A stretch of 64,000 bases of DNA, taken from assembly GCA_017308235.1 (NCBI GenBank), contig JAFKFL010000015.1:62001-126000 (forward strand), given 5' to 3'. Position 1 is the stretch's first letter. Every line of letters begins with the position of its first letter. Positions 8,386 to 17,567 of the stretch are shown here, piece by piece. Position numbers and translations under genes: made by a program. The notes below the pieces were generated by a model. The model did not search any database. It was not told the DNA's origin and saw nothing but the letters and a program-made list of their open reading frames with translations. Source of the stretch: Alphaproteobacteria bacterium (lineage in GTDB: Bacteria; Pseudomonadota; Alphaproteobacteria; Reyranellales; Reyranellaceae).

Positions 8386-9144
8386 ATGGCCAAAGAAGAA
8401 GCAATTCTCGAGGCGACAGGATTAACGAAGGAATTCAAGGGGTTTGTGGCAGTCAAGAACGTGGATCTACGCGTTCGACGCCACACGATTCATGCGCTTA
8501 TCGGGCCCAATGGCGCCGGTAAGACGACCTGTTTCAACCTCCTGACGCACTTTCTGACGCCGACATCGGGGCGCATCCATTTCAATGGGCAGGAGATCAC
8601 CGGCAATTCGCCTGCGGCGATCGCGCGCATGGGATTGGTACGGTCGTTCCAGATTTCGGCGGTGTTCCCGCACCTCAGCGTGCGGGAGAACGTGCGCGTC
8701 GCGCTGCAGCGCAAGCTGCGCAATTCCTTCCACTTCTGGCGTTCCGAGCGCGTCCTCAACGGGCTCGACGATCGAGCGCGGGAACTTGTCGAAGCTGTGG
8801 GCCTCGGCGCGTTTGCCGAGTTGCCGGCCGTCGAGCTGCCCTACGGTCGCAAGCGGGCGCTGGAGATCGCCACCACGCTCGCGCTCGATCCGGAGATGAT
8901 GCTGCTCGACGAGCCGATGGCCGGTCTCGGCCAGGAGGATATCAAGCGGATCGCCGCCCTGATCCGCACCGTCGCTCGCGACCGAACCGTGCTGATGGTC
9001 GAGCACAACATGTCGGTCGTTGCCGATCTCTCCAACACGATCACGGTGTTGGCACGCGGAGAGGTCCTGGCCGAGGGTCCCTACGAAACCGTTTCGAAGG
9101 ATGCGCAAGTCGTGGAGGCTTATGTCGGAACCGGCCATGCATGA
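8386..9144 (+). CDS. livG: branched-chain amino acid-type ABC transporter ATPase LivG
   Basis: A 252-aa ABC ATPase. Walker A GPNGAGKTT is at about residues 40-48, the C-loop is the LivG-type variant ELPYGRKRALEIA rather than LSGGQ, and Walker B MMLLDEPMAGL is followed by a switch His in VEHNMSVV. It energises import of branched-chain amino acids or related amides on the inner face of the membrane, paired with LivF. Start ATG 8386 has AAAGGGAGAG upstream; an in-frame start at 8305 lacks support. First gene of livGFHM; its 3' end overlaps livF, so translation is probably coupled. Confidence 0.93.
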   Translation: MAKEEAILEATGLTKEFKGFVAVKNVDLRVRRHTIHALIGPNGAGKTTCFNLLTHFLTPTSGRIHFNGQEITGNSPAAIARMGLVRSFQISAVFPHLSVRENVRVALQRKLRNSFHFWRSERVLNGLDDRARELVEAVGLGAFAELPAVELPYGRKRALEIATTLALDPEMMLLDEPMAGLGQEDIKRIAALIRTVARDRTVLMVEHNMSVVADLSNTITVLARGEVLAEGPYETVSKDAQVVEAYVGTGHA

Positions 9145-9841
9145 CGTCCTGCTGAAGGTCGACCGGCTGGAGGCCTGGTACGGCGAGTCGCATATCCTGC
9201 ACGGCGTCGGCTTCGAGATCGGTCGCGGCGAACTCGTCACGCTGCTCGGCCGCAACGGCGCGGGCAAGACGACGACCCTGCGCTCGATCATGGGCATCGT
9301 CGAAAAGCGCCAAGGTTCGGTGCGGTTCGATGGCCAGGAGACGGTGGGTCGGCCATCCGACACCATTGCCCGCCTCGGCATCGCCTATTGCCCCGAGGAG
9401 CGCGGCATCTTCTCGAGTCTCAGCGTCGAGGAGAATCTTCTGTTGCCGCCGTCGGTCAAACCGGGCGGCCTGCCCATGTCCGAGATCTACGGCCTCTTTC
9501 CCAATCTCGAGGAGCGTCGTCGCAGTCAGGGCACCAAGCTCTCCGGCGGCGAGCAGCAGATGTTGGCGATCGGCCGCATCCTGCGCACCGGCGCCAACCT
9601 GTTGCTGCTCGACGAGCCCACCGAAGGGTTGGCGCCGGTGATCGTGCAGCGCATCGGCGAGATCATCCGTCAGCTGAAGCAGCGCGGTTTCACCATTCTC
9701 CTGGTGGAACAGAACTTTCGCTTTGCCGCCACCGTGGCCGATCGCCACTACGTTATGGAGGATGGGCGGGTGGTCGACATGATCGAGGCTAGCGACGTGA
9801 CACAGAGCGTCGACAAGCTGCACAACTATCTCGGGGTTTGA
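9122..9841 (+). CDS. livF: branched-chain amino acid-type ABC transporter ATPase LivF
   Basis: A 239-aa ABC ATPase: Walker A GRNGAGKTT, signature LSGGEQQ, Walker B LLLLDEPTEGL and a switch VEQN motif. The ERGIFSSLSVEENL stretch is typical of LivF. Partner of LivG in the heterodimeric motor. The ATG at 9122 overlaps the livG end by 23 bases and has GGAGG only 3 bases upstream; the ATG at 9137 (MHDVLL) is an equally plausible start. livH begins 7 bases after the stop. Confidence 0.93.
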   Translation: MSEPAMHDVLLKVDRLEAWYGESHILHGVGFEIGRGELVTLLGRNGAGKTTTLRSIMGIVEKRQGSVRFDGQETVGRPSDTIARLGIAYCPEERGIFSSLSVEENLLLPPSVKPGGLPMSEIYGLFPNLEERRRSQGTKLSGGEQQMLAIGRILRTGANLLLLDEPTEGLAPVIVQRIGEIIRQLKQRGFTILLVEQNFRFAATVADRHYVMEDGRVVDMIEASDVTQSVDKLHNYLGV

Positions 9842-9848
9842 TCGCGCG

Positions 9849-10730
9849 ATGCTCGATATCTTCAGTATCCCGCTGCCGGCGCTGTTCGGCCAACTGCTGC
9901 TCGGCCTGATCAACGGCGCCTTCTACGCCATGCTCAGTCTCGGCCTCGCGGTCATCTTCGGCATGTTGAACGTCATCAACTTCACGCATGGCGCGCAGTA
10001 CATGCTGGGGGCCTTCGCCGCCTGGCTGATGCTCACCAACCTTTCGATCCCGTTCTGGGCGGCGCTGGTGTTGGCGCCGCTGGTCGTCGGCCTGTTTGGC
10101 GTGGTGATCGAACGCCTGTTGTTGAAGCGCATCTATCATCTCGACCATCTCTACGGCTTCCTGCTCACCTTCGGTCTGGCGCTGGTGATCGAAGGCCTGT
10201 TCCAGTGGAAGTGGGGCTCGTCGGGTGCGCCCTATCCGGCGCCGATTCCCGGCGGCTACAACCTCGGCTTCATGTTCATGCCGGCCTACCGCGGCTTCGT
10301 CGTGGTGGCGGCGTTGGTGGTCTGCCTCGCCACCTGGTACGGCATCGAGCGCACGCGTCTCGGTGCCTATCTGCGTGCGGCCACCGAGAATCCGACGCTG
10401 GTGCGCGCCTTCGGCATCAACGTACCGCGCCTCATCACGCTCACCTACGGCCTCGGGGTGGCGCTGGCGGCGCTCGCAGGCGTGCTCGCGGCGCCGATCC
10501 AGCAGGTCTCGGCGTTGATGGGCACCAATCTCGTGCTGGTGGTATTCGCCGTGGTCGTGATTGGTGGCATGGGCTCGATCATGGGCTCGATCGTCACGGG
10601 CTTCGGTCTCGGCTTGATCGAGGGCTTCACCAAGGTGATCTATCCGCCGGCTTCCAACACCGTGATCTTCGTCGTCATGGCGCTCGTGCTGATGGTGAAG
10701 CCGGCCGGCCTGTTCGGGCAGACCAAATGA
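9849..10730 (+). CDS. livH: branched-chain amino acid-type ABC transporter permease LivH
   Basis: A 293-aa inner-membrane permease with about eight hydrophobic segments. The opening LLGLINGAFYAMLSLGLAVI and NVINFTHGAQYMLGAF segments, and the GGMGSIMGSIVTGFGLGLIEG loop that contacts the ATPases, are characteristic of LivH. It forms the translocation pore with LivM. The stop codon overlaps the livM start as ATGA, a classic coupling arrangement. Confidence 0.93.
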   Translation: MLDIFSIPLPALFGQLLLGLINGAFYAMLSLGLAVIFGMLNVINFTHGAQYMLGAFAAWLMLTNLSIPFWAALVLAPLVVGLFGVVIERLLLKRIYHLDHLYGFLLTFGLALVIEGLFQWKWGSSGAPYPAPIPGGYNLGFMFMPAYRGFVVVAALVVCLATWYGIERTRLGAYLRAATENPTLVRAFGINVPRLITLTYGLGVALAALAGVLAAPIQQVSALMGTNLVLVVFAVVVIGGMGSIMGSIVTGFGLGLIEGFTKVIYPPASNTVIFVVMALVLMVKPAGLFGQTK

Positions 10731-11662
10731 CCAATCAGCGTTTCATCTTCGCCGCGGGACTGATCGTTCTGGCGCTGGTCGGCCCGTTCTTCGTCTATCC
10801 GGTGTTCCTGATGACGGCGCTCTGCTTTGCGCTGTTCGCCTGCGCCTTCAATCTGCTGCTGGGTTACGCCGGATTGATGAGCTTCGGCCATGCCATGTTC
10901 TTCGGCTTGGGCGGCTATCTCTTCGGCTACGTGGTGAAGACGGCAGGGCTTCCGCCCGAGGTCGGATTGCTTGCAGGCGTGGCCGGCGCGGCGCTGCTTG
11001 GTCTCGTGACCGGGGCGCTGGCGATCCGCCGACAGGGCATCTACTTCGCCATGATCACGCTCGCGTTTGCACAGATGGTCTACTTCATCTGCGTGCAGGC
11101 GCCCTTCACCGGCGGCGAGGACGGCCTTCAGGGCATTCCAAGGCGGGCGCTGCTGGGCGGCCTGATCCCCATCGAAAACGACCGCGCGCTCTACTATGTG
11201 GTGCTGGCGATCTTCCTGTTCGGCTTCGCCGCCATCAATCGTTTCATCCATTCGCCGTTCGGCCAGGTGCTGAAGGCGATCCGCGACAACGAGCAGCGTG
11301 CGCTCTCGCTCGGCTACGAGGCCGACCGCTACAAGCTGCTGGCCTTCGTGCTGTCGGCGTCGCTGGCAGGCCTCGCCGGCGCCACCAAGGCGATGGTGCT
11401 CCAGTTCGCGACGCTGACCGACGTCAGCGCCGGCATGTCGGGCGAAGTCGTGCTGATGGCCCTGGTCGGCGGGCTCGGCACGGTCCTTGGTCCAGTGCTC
11501 GGCGCTTTCGTGATCGTCGCGATGCAGAACTACCTTGCCTCGTTCGGCGAGTTCGTCCTGGTGATCCAGGGCTCGATCTTCGTCGTGATCGTGATGGCCT
11601 TCCGCAAGGGGCTGGTCGGCGAGATCGGCGACTGGTGGCGAGCCCGCCAAAAGGCAGGGTGA
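10727..11662 (+). CDS. livM: branched-chain amino acid-type ABC transporter permease LivM
   Basis: A 311-aa permease with many hydrophobic segments. LLGYAGLMSFGHAMFFGLGGY, TGALAIRRQGIYFAMITLAFAQM and a late LVGGLGTVLGPVLGAFV are typical LivM segments. ATG 10727 overlaps the livH stop by 4 bases. The operon ends here without a receptor gene, so binding must come from receptors elsewhere, such as the tandem pair at 3820-6373 or the one at 19175. Confidence 0.93.
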   Translation: MTNQRFIFAAGLIVLALVGPFFVYPVFLMTALCFALFACAFNLLLGYAGLMSFGHAMFFGLGGYLFGYVVKTAGLPPEVGLLAGVAGAALLGLVTGALAIRRQGIYFAMITLAFAQMVYFICVQAPFTGGEDGLQGIPRRALLGGLIPIENDRALYYVVLAIFLFGFAAINRFIHSPFGQVLKAIRDNEQRALSLGYEADRYKLLAFVLSASLAGLAGATKAMVLQFATLTDVSAGMSGEVVLMALVGGLGTVLGPVLGAFVIVAMQNYLASFGEFVLVIQGSIFVVIVMAFRKGLVGEIGDWWRARQKAG

Positions 11663-11675
11663 CGCAACGGAGCTT

Positions 11676-11915
11676 TCAGCGCAGGTTGCCGGCCGGCTTG
11701 GGCGGCTCGACCATGTCGTTGCAGTTGCTGGCACGGGTCATCAGGCAGTCCTGAAGCCGTGACACGTCGCGTAACTTCTCGAACAGGAAGATCCCGGCAA
11801 TAACGAGGACGGCCAGGATCGCCAACGCAACGACGCTCTTCTTGCGTTGGATGCGTTCGGCCTCTTCCTCGTCCTGCTCGAAATATTCTTCCTTCTCGTA
11901 CCGGCTTTCGATCAT
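11676..11915 (-). CDS. small single-TM protein in the RND operon
   Basis: A 79-aa protein with a very acidic N-terminus (EKEEYFEQDEEEAER), a short RKK cluster, one hydrophobic helix (VVALAILAVLVIAGIFLF, about residues 28-45) and a short C-terminal tail with two cysteines spaced C-x7-C and a proline-rich end. The charge pattern predicts N-in/C-out. It begins 11 bases after the RND pump stop on the same strand, so it is probably in that operon. I do not recognise a family. By analogy with AcrZ of AcrB it could be a small pump partner, but this is inference from position only. Confidence 0.65.
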   Translation of the reverse strand: MIESRYEKEEYFEQDEEEAERIQRKKSVVALAILAVLVIAGIFLFEKLRDVSRLQDCLMTRASNCNDMVEPPKPAGNLR

Positions 11916-11926
11916 GCGTGGCTCGC

Positions 11927-14900
11927 TCAGTCAGCGGCGCGTGTGCCGGCGTCGGCCGGGCTCTCCGAAATCGCAGGAATGGTGGCCGGGATCTCGCCGG
12001 TCGGGCGGCGGCGCTTGCCGCTCAGCCAGTGGGCGAAGCGGTCGAGGTAGAGATAGATCACCGGCGTCGTGTAGAGCGTAAGCCACTGCGAGACCAGAAG
12101 GCCGCCGACGATGGCAATACCGAGCGGCCGGCGCAGCTCCGAGCCCGCGCCCTGACCGAGGGCGAGCGGCAGTCCGCCACCAATCGCGGCGAAGGTCGTC
12201 ATCATGATTGGACGGAAGCGCAGCAGGCAGGCCTCGTGGATCGCCTCGAGCGGACTCTTGCCTTGCTCGCGTTCCGCCTCGAGGGCGAAGTCGATCATCA
12301 TGATCGCGTTCTTCTTCACGATGCCGATCAGCAGGATGATGCCGATCAGGGCGATGACGCTCAGGTCATAGCGGAAGACCATCAGCGCCAGCAGGGCGCC
12401 GACGCCGGCCGACGGCAATGCCGACAGGATGGTGATCGGGTGGACGTAGCTCTCATAGAGCATGCCGAGCACGATATAGACCGCGAGGATCGCGGCGGCG
12501 ATCAGCAGCGGGGTCGAGGCGAGCGACGACTGGAAGGCCTGCGCCGTGCCCTGGAACGAGCCGTCAAGCGTGATCGGCGTCTTGAGCTCGGTCTGCATCT
12601 CCTTGATCTTCTCGACGGCATCGCCGAGTGCAACGCCCGGCGCCAGATTGAACGAGAGGGTTACGGCAGGAAACTGACCCTGGTGACTGACGGTGAGCGG
12701 TGCAATCCGGTTCACGAACCGAGCCACCGTGCTGAGCGGCACCTGCACGCCGCCATTGCCGGTGAGATAGATGCGGGACAGAGCAGCGGGGTCGGTCTGG
12801 AATTCCGGCTGGACCTCGAGCACGACCTTGTATTGCGTGGCCGAGCTGTAGATCGTGGCGACCTGCCGCTGGCCAAAGGCGTCATACAGGGTCTGGTCGA
12901 TCTGGGCCAACGACAGGCCCAGTCGCGAGGCGGTGTCGCGGTCGACATTGATGGCGATATGCGGCGAGGCGATCTGCTGGTCCGAAGCCACATCCTGCAG
13001 TTCGGGCATCTTGGCCATGTGCTGCTCGATGATCGGTGCCCAGTGGTTGAGTTCCTCCGCGTCGGTCGAGGTGATGGTGTACTGGTACTCGGTCTTCGAC
13101 AGGCGGCCGCCGACATTGATGTCCTGACCGGCCTGCATGAAGTATTTCACGCCCGGCACTCGAGCCACCTTCGGTCGCAGATTCTGGATAATCTTCTGGG
13201 CCGACAGGCCGGGGCGCTCACTGAAAGGCTTGAGCTGGATGAACATGCGGGCGGAGTTTTCCGCCGCATTGCCGCCGGTCGAACCGACGAAGCCCACGAC
13301 GCCCGACACGCCCGGCTCCTGCTTGATGATGGCGGCGAGCTGGTTCTGGATATCGGCCATCGCATAGAAGGAGATGTCCTGCCGCGCTTCGGCCTGGCCG
13401 AAGATGAAGCCCGTGTCCTGCTCCGGGAAAAAGCCCTTGGGGATCGTGACGTAGAGATAGCCGGTGACGAAGATCAGCACGATCGTCGACATGAGGGTCA
13501 CGAACTGGTGGCGGAACACCCACCTCAAGCCGCGATCGTAAAAGCGCATCACGGCATTGAAGGCATCCTCGCACATCTGGTTCAGCCGGCCGCGCTGGTG
13601 ATGCGCTTCGCGCTTCAGGAATTGCGCGCACATCACCGGCGTGAGCGTGAGCGAGACGAAGGCCGACATGCAGACCGCGACCGTCACCACAACCGCGAAC
13701 TCGCGGAACAGCCGGCCGACGATGCCGCCCATGAACAGAAGCGGGATGAACACGGCGATCAGCGAGAAAGTGATCGACACGATGGTGAAGCCGATCTGGC
13801 CCGCACCCTTCATCGCGGCGTCGAACGGACGCTCACCTTCCTCGATGTAGCGCACAATGTTCTCGATCATCACGATCGCGTCGTCGACCACGAAGCCGAC
13901 AGCGATGGTGAGGGCCATCAGCGACAGGTTGTCGATCGAATAGTCGCAGACGTACATCACCCCGAAGGTGCCGATCAGTGCCAGCGGCACGACGATGCTG
14001 GGGATGATCGTCGCCCACATGTGGCGCAGGAAAGTGAAGATGACCAGCACCACCAGGGCCACGGTCAGCAGCAGCGTGAACTGCACTTCATCCACCGAAT
14101 CGCGGATTGACTGCGAACGGTCGGACATCAGTTCGACATGTACGGTCTGCGGGATCGAAGCGAGGAGGCGGGGCATCATCGCCTTGACCTTGTCGACGAT
14201 CTCGACCGTGTTGGCGCCGGGCTGGCGGAAGATCAGGAGCAGCTCGGCGCGCTTGCCGTTGTACCAGGCGCCCGTGCGCGGTGACTTCGTCGCGTCGATG
14301 ACGTCGCCGATATCCTGCAGCTTAACCGGTGCGCCGTTCCGGTAGGCGACGATGATATTGCGGTAAGAGGCGGCATCGAAGAGCTGGTCGTTGGTGTCCA
14401 GCATGACCGACAGGTTCTCGCTCTCCAGGTTGCCTTTCGCCAGATTGAGAGTCGAGTTGGTGATGGCGGTCCGCACGTCCTCGAGCGAGATGCCGCGCGA
14501 GGCGAGCGCGGCCGGATTGGCCTGGACGCGAACGGCGTAGTCCTGTTGGCCGGCGACGATCACCTGCGACACGCCCGACACGGCCGAAAGTTTTTGTGCC
14601 AAGAGGACGTATGCGTAGTCGTCGACCTTGTACATCGGCAGATCGTCGGAATAGATGGCGTAGATGAGCACCGAGCGATCGGCCGGATTGACCTTGCGAT
14701 AGGTTGGCGGATTGGGCAGTTCCTTCGGCAACAGACCGCTGGCGGCATTGATGGCGGTCTGCACGTCGGTCGCGGCGCCGTCGATCTTCCGGTTGAGGTC
14801 GAATTGCAGCGTGATCGCCGTGGCGCCGAGCCCGCTGGTCGAGTTCATCGAGGCGAGGCCGGGGATCGCTGCGAACTGCTGTTCGAGCGGCGTGGCCACC

Positions 14901-15085
14901 GATGAAGCCATGGTCTCGGGGCTGGCGCCCGGCAGGTTGGCCGAAACGGTGATGGTGGGAAAATCGACGTTGGGCAGTGCCGACACCGGCAGCAGGCCGT
15001 AGGTCGCGGCGCCGAACACCAGCAGTCCAAGCATCATCAGCGACGTGGCGATCGGCCGCTTGATGTAGGTTTCGGAGATATTCAT
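11927..15085 (-). CDS. RND multidrug efflux transporter, inner-membrane pump (MdtB/MdtC-like)
   Basis: A 1052-aa HAE1-type resistance-nodulation-division pump. It begins MNISETYIKRPIATSLMMLG, has the usual two large periplasmic halves and 12 TM helices, and carries NVDFPTITVSANLPGASPET, TM4 AIVGFVVDDAIVMIENI-like segments (seen as AVGFVVDDAIVMIENIVR, with the proton-relay Asp pair) and the C-terminal GIVKKNAIMMIDFALE segment. This subgroup uses proton motive force to extrude drugs, bile salts or metabolites through an outer-membrane channel. No TolC gene is present here. The adaptor gene ends 8 bases upstream, so the two are co-transcribed. Confidence 0.93.
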   Translation of the reverse strand: MNISETYIKRPIATSLMMLGLLVFGAATYGLLPVSALPNVDFPTITVSANLPGASPETMASSVATPLEQQFAAIPGLASMNSTSGLGATAITLQFDLNRKIDGAATDVQTAINAASGLLPKELPNPPTYRKVNPADRSVLIYAIYSDDLPMYKVDDYAYVLLAQKLSAVSGVSQVIVAGQQDYAVRVQANPAALASRGISLEDVRTAITNSTLNLAKGNLESENLSVMLDTNDQLFDAASYRNIIVAYRNGAPVKLQDIGDVIDATKSPRTGAWYNGKRAELLLIFRQPGANTVEIVDKVKAMMPRLLASIPQTVHVELMSDRSQSIRDSVDEVQFTLLLTVALVVLVIFTFLRHMWATIIPSIVVPLALIGTFGVMYVCDYSIDNLSLMALTIAVGFVVDDAIVMIENIVRYIEEGERPFDAAMKGAGQIGFTIVSITFSLIAVFIPLLFMGGIVGRLFREFAVVVTVAVCMSAFVSLTLTPVMCAQFLKREAHHQRGRLNQMCEDAFNAVMRFYDRGLRWVFRHQFVTLMSTIVLIFVTGYLYVTIPKGFFPEQDTGFIFGQAEARQDISFYAMADIQNQLAAIIKQEPGVSGVVGFVGSTGGNAAENSARMFIQLKPFSERPGLSAQKIIQNLRPKVARVPGVKYFMQAGQDINVGGRLSKTEYQYTITSTDAEELNHWAPIIEQHMAKMPELQDVASDQQIASPHIAINVDRDTASRLGLSLAQIDQTLYDAFGQRQVATIYSSATQYKVVLEVQPEFQTDPAALSRIYLTGNGGVQVPLSTVARFVNRIAPLTVSHQGQFPAVTLSFNLAPGVALGDAVEKIKEMQTELKTPITLDGSFQGTAQAFQSSLASTPLLIAAAILAVYIVLGMLYESYVHPITILSALPSAGVGALLALMVFRYDLSVIALIGIILLIGIVKKNAIMMIDFALEAEREQGKSPLEAIHEACLLRFRPIMMTTFAAIGGGLPLALGQGAGSELRRPLGIAIVGGLLVSQWLTLYTTPVIYLYLDRFAHWLSGKRRRPTGEIPATIPAISESPADAGTRAAD

Positions 15086-15093
15086 CGGTTGTG

Positions 15094-16251
15094 TCAGCCG
15101 GACTGGCCGGAGGCAGCCGGGCTGTCGACGCGCACGTGAGAGCCGTTGACGAGGCGGTACTGGCCGTCGACGACAACCTTCTCGCCCGCCGCGAAGCCCT
15201 TGGCGATGACGGCGAGTCCATCCTGCTGCGAAACGACCTCGAGGTCGCGCCGCTCCACGGTCAGGTCAGGCTTCACGACAAAGCCGTAATAGCCGTTGGC
15301 GCCCTGCATGATGGCCCGCTGTGGCACTGTAACGGCGCCCTTGTTCACCGAGGTCTGCAGGTGAACGTTGACGAACTCGCCCGGCCACAGCCGCTCGTCC
15401 GAGTTCTCGAAGCTTGCCTTCAGCCGAAGCGTTCCGGTTGCGGTGTCGATCTGGTTGTCGACGAGCGTGAGCGTGCCTTCGGCCAGCTTGAATTTGTCAT
15501 CCGCGGCGTAGGCCAGCACCTTCAGCGGATTGGCGGCATGGTTCTTGCGCAGATTGTGGTTCGCATATTGGGGAATGGTGAAGTTCACGTAGATCGGCTT
15601 GATCTGCGTGATGGTGACGAGGGTGGTTCCCTGGCCTGCCTGGATGAGATTGCCGAGATCGACGAACCGCTGACCGGTTCTCCCATCGATCGGCGCCCGA
15701 ATGTCGGCATAGGCGAGGTTGAGTTGCGCTGTATCGATCTGGGCCTGGTCGGCTGCAATCGATCCCTTCAGCGTGTCGACTAGCGTTTTCTGCTGGTCAA
15801 AACTCTGACGCGACTGATAGCCCGAGCCGATCAGCTTGCTGTAGCGCTCGAGATCCTGCTGGGCGCCCGCAAGCTGCGCCTCATCGCGTTGCCTGGCGGC
15901 CTGGGCTTGTTCGAGCAGCGCCTTGAACGGTCGCGGATCGATCTGGAACAACGGGTCGCCGGCCTTGACGTCCTGGCCTTCCGAGAAGGCGATCTTGATG
16001 ATCTGGCCGTCGACGCGACTTTTCACCTGCACCGTTTGATAGGCCTGAACCGTGCCAATGCCGCGCACGAAGACAGGGACGTCCCGAGTTTCGGCAATCG
16101 TTGTCGTCACCGGAATGACCGGACCGGACGGTGCCGCGGCGGCGCGCGCCTTGTCCCGGCCCATCTGCTCGATCGCGAAATAGCCCCCCGCCGCCGCGAC
16201 CAGGACCATCACGATCGCAGCAACCCCCGACGATCTCTTCACACCCGCCAT
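15094..16251 (-). CDS. RND efflux periplasmic adaptor (MdtA-like membrane fusion protein)
   Basis: About 385 aa. The ATG at 16251 (MAGVKRSSGVAAIVMVLVAA) gives a clean signal anchor and has AAGGA 8 bases upstream; the frame extends to an ATG at 16344 through an Arg-rich stretch that is less likely. Typical adaptor features follow: VPVFVRGIGTVQAYQTVQVK, the lipoyl-like SEGQDVKAGDPLFQIDPRPF, a coiled-coil hairpin and DIRAPIDGRTGQRFVDLGNL. It bridges the RND pump and an outer-membrane channel. First gene of the efflux operon; no local regulator is adjacent. Confidence 0.9.
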   Translation of the reverse strand: MAGVKRSSGVAAIVMVLVAAAGGYFAIEQMGRDKARAAAAPSGPVIPVTTTIAETRDVPVFVRGIGTVQAYQTVQVKSRVDGQIIKIAFSEGQDVKAGDPLFQIDPRPFKALLEQAQAARQRDEAQLAGAQQDLERYSKLIGSGYQSRQSFDQQKTLVDTLKGSIAADQAQIDTAQLNLAYADIRAPIDGRTGQRFVDLGNLIQAGQGTTLVTITQIKPIYVNFTIPQYANHNLRKNHAANPLKVLAYAADDKFKLAEGTLTLVDNQIDTATGTLRLKASFENSDERLWPGEFVNVHLQTSVNKGAVTVPQRAIMQGANGYYGFVVKPDLTVERRDLEVVSQQDGLAVIAKGFAAGEKVVVDGQYRLVNGSHVRVDSPAASGQSG

Positions 16252-16773
16252 TCGAAAGTCCTTCGCTCTTGGCCGCCCCGTTCTCGCCCGTTTTCCGGCC
16301 CGCACCGGCGCGTCGCTTTCCCCAATACGCGACGTACGCGCCATCTTATCCCCGATTGTGAAGCGCTGACGGCCAAGCGGGGGCGAAGAAGCAGTCCGAG
16401 CGTCACAAGCATGTGAGCAAACAACCCTTTATCTTAACAGTTCATCCGCTTTTGCGCCCCGCCAAACTGGCCAACCGGCCAATTCACAGGGCTGCTGCCG
16501 GCGTGGCCCGGCAGTTGGTGCGACATCCCAAAAGCGAAGCAGGATCAGGGTCTTATCTGGGTATGCGATCGGCGGCCAAGAGGCGATTGCGGTCGTGCCG
16601 GCAAGGTGACCTTTCAAGGGCGCCAATCAAGAGCGCCCGCTTGGGAAGGCTCAAATGGAAGCCGCTTCGGCACCATCGCCGCGATGAAACCCACGAAACC
16701 CGATTGGCAAGCTTGCAACATCACCGTGTTACCGATCCTACCCAGGATGGCAGCGTCGATCGTGGAGGATGCA
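16252..16773. other. intergenic region between the efflux operon and a small-protein gene
   Basis: 522 bases separate two divergent units. The part next to the adaptor (16252-16344) could encode an N-terminal extension of it. I found no convincing promoter consensus, hairpin terminator, RNA gene or conserved reading frame in the rest; the open frames present have shadow-like, Arg-rich composition. Confidence 0.5.
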
Positions 16774-16953
16774 ATGTACCAATTCATCGGTGCCGCCGCT
16801 TTCGTCCTTGCCGCAGTCGGGTTCGTTCATTGGGGTGACCTGATCATGGCAAGTCTCCTTGCCGTCTGCGCCATTGTGTGGGGCGCGACGGCGCTGGTTC
16901 CGCTCCGGAATGGGCGGGTGCGCAAGCACGATTCCCTTCTGCGGTCGGAATAG
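16774..16953 (+). CDS. small two-TM membrane protein
   Basis: A 59-aa protein, MYQFIGAAAFVLAAVGF followed by a second helix MASLLAVCAIVWGATALV and a basic tail. GGAGG lies 6-10 bases before the ATG at 16774, which decides this start over an in-frame upstream ATG at 16606. Family not recognised. It is isolated, with 97 bases to the next gene on the same strand. Confidence 0.6.
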   Translation: MYQFIGAAAFVLAAVGFVHWGDLIMASLLAVCAIVWGATALVPLRNGRVRKHDSLLRSE

Positions 16954-17050
16954 CTCCAACCGCCGATTGCCGGACATGTGGGATGGCTGGCAGTCGGCGG
17001 GTTTGGATCCTCAACGCCGGGGACCGGCGTGACCTGACAGGGAGGCCACA

Positions 17051-17422
17051 GTGACGACAACTTGGTTCGCGGCCATCGCCGAAAGCGACTTTCCCGAATT
17101 CGCGCGCCGCGTTCGTGGGCTTCGGCCTTCCTATGCCGCCTATCTGGCCGAGCTCGATCGCCAAGAAGCGAACTGGCTGGTCAGCAGCCTGGACGGCGAG
17201 GTCGTTCGTGTGCGGGTCACTCTTGCCGACCTCGAAAGATATTGCCGCTATCACGGAGGCCGCTGCGTTGCACGGGAGCTCGGCCGGCTGGCAAACCTCA
17301 AGCATGCGGGCCGGTTGTGGGCGCATGACGAGGCGCCGCGATCCCATCCCTTCACCGATCCTGCGGCGGACCCTGCAGCGGGTGCGGCGACTGGTGTTGC
17401 GCCGGCCTTACGTTCGAGCTGA
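17051..17422 (+). CDS. hypothetical protein, 123 aa
   Basis: Begins with GTG, with GGAGG ending 5 bases upstream, a strong start signal. The middle is predicted mixed alpha/beta with a VRVTLADLERYCRYHGG segment; the C-terminal 25 residues are Ala/Pro-rich and likely disordered. No signal peptide or TM segment, so cytoplasmic. I do not recognise a family. It may share a transcript with the small membrane protein upstream, and a hairpin follows at 17453. Confidence 0.6.
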   Translation: MTTTWFAAIAESDFPEFARRVRGLRPSYAAYLAELDRQEANWLVSSLDGEVVRVRVTLADLERYCRYHGGRCVARELGRLANLKHAGRLWAHDEAPRSHPFTDPAADPAAGAATGVAPALRSS

Positions 17423-17452
17423 GACGAGGCCAAGGACGCCGTGAGCGATCGA

Positions 17453-17474
17453 GCCACGGCTCGGTGGCCGTGGC
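17453..17474 (+). terminator. hairpin, possible terminator
   Basis: GCCACGGC / GCCGTGGC form a perfect 8-bp stem with a 6-base loop, 30 bases after the stop of the 123-aa hypothetical gene. The T-run (CTTTTG) is 13 bases further on, so an intrinsic terminator is possible but not ideal. Confidence 0.4.
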
Positions 17475-17538
17475 CGATGAAGCGGCGCTTTTGACGATCA
17501 ACGCGTGACGACTCCCGGGCCTTGACCGGTGTTCGAGG

Positions 17539-17567
17539 TTGACAGCGATTGGCTCCGGCAAAATAAT
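17539..17567 (+). promoter_or_regulatory. near-consensus sigma70-type promoter of the PhyH-family gene
   Basis: TTGACA at 17539-17544 is followed after exactly 17 bases by AATAAT at 17562-17567. This is unusually close to the sigma70 consensus for such GC-rich DNA. The expected start site near 17574 leaves a leader of about 24 bases before the ATG at 17598. Confidence 0.65.

Noticed and set aside
11918-14110. Long plus-strand open frame opposite the RND pump gene
   Set aside because: It is antisense to a complete, well-recognised RND gene, has His/Asp/Arg-rich shadow composition and no recognisable domain.
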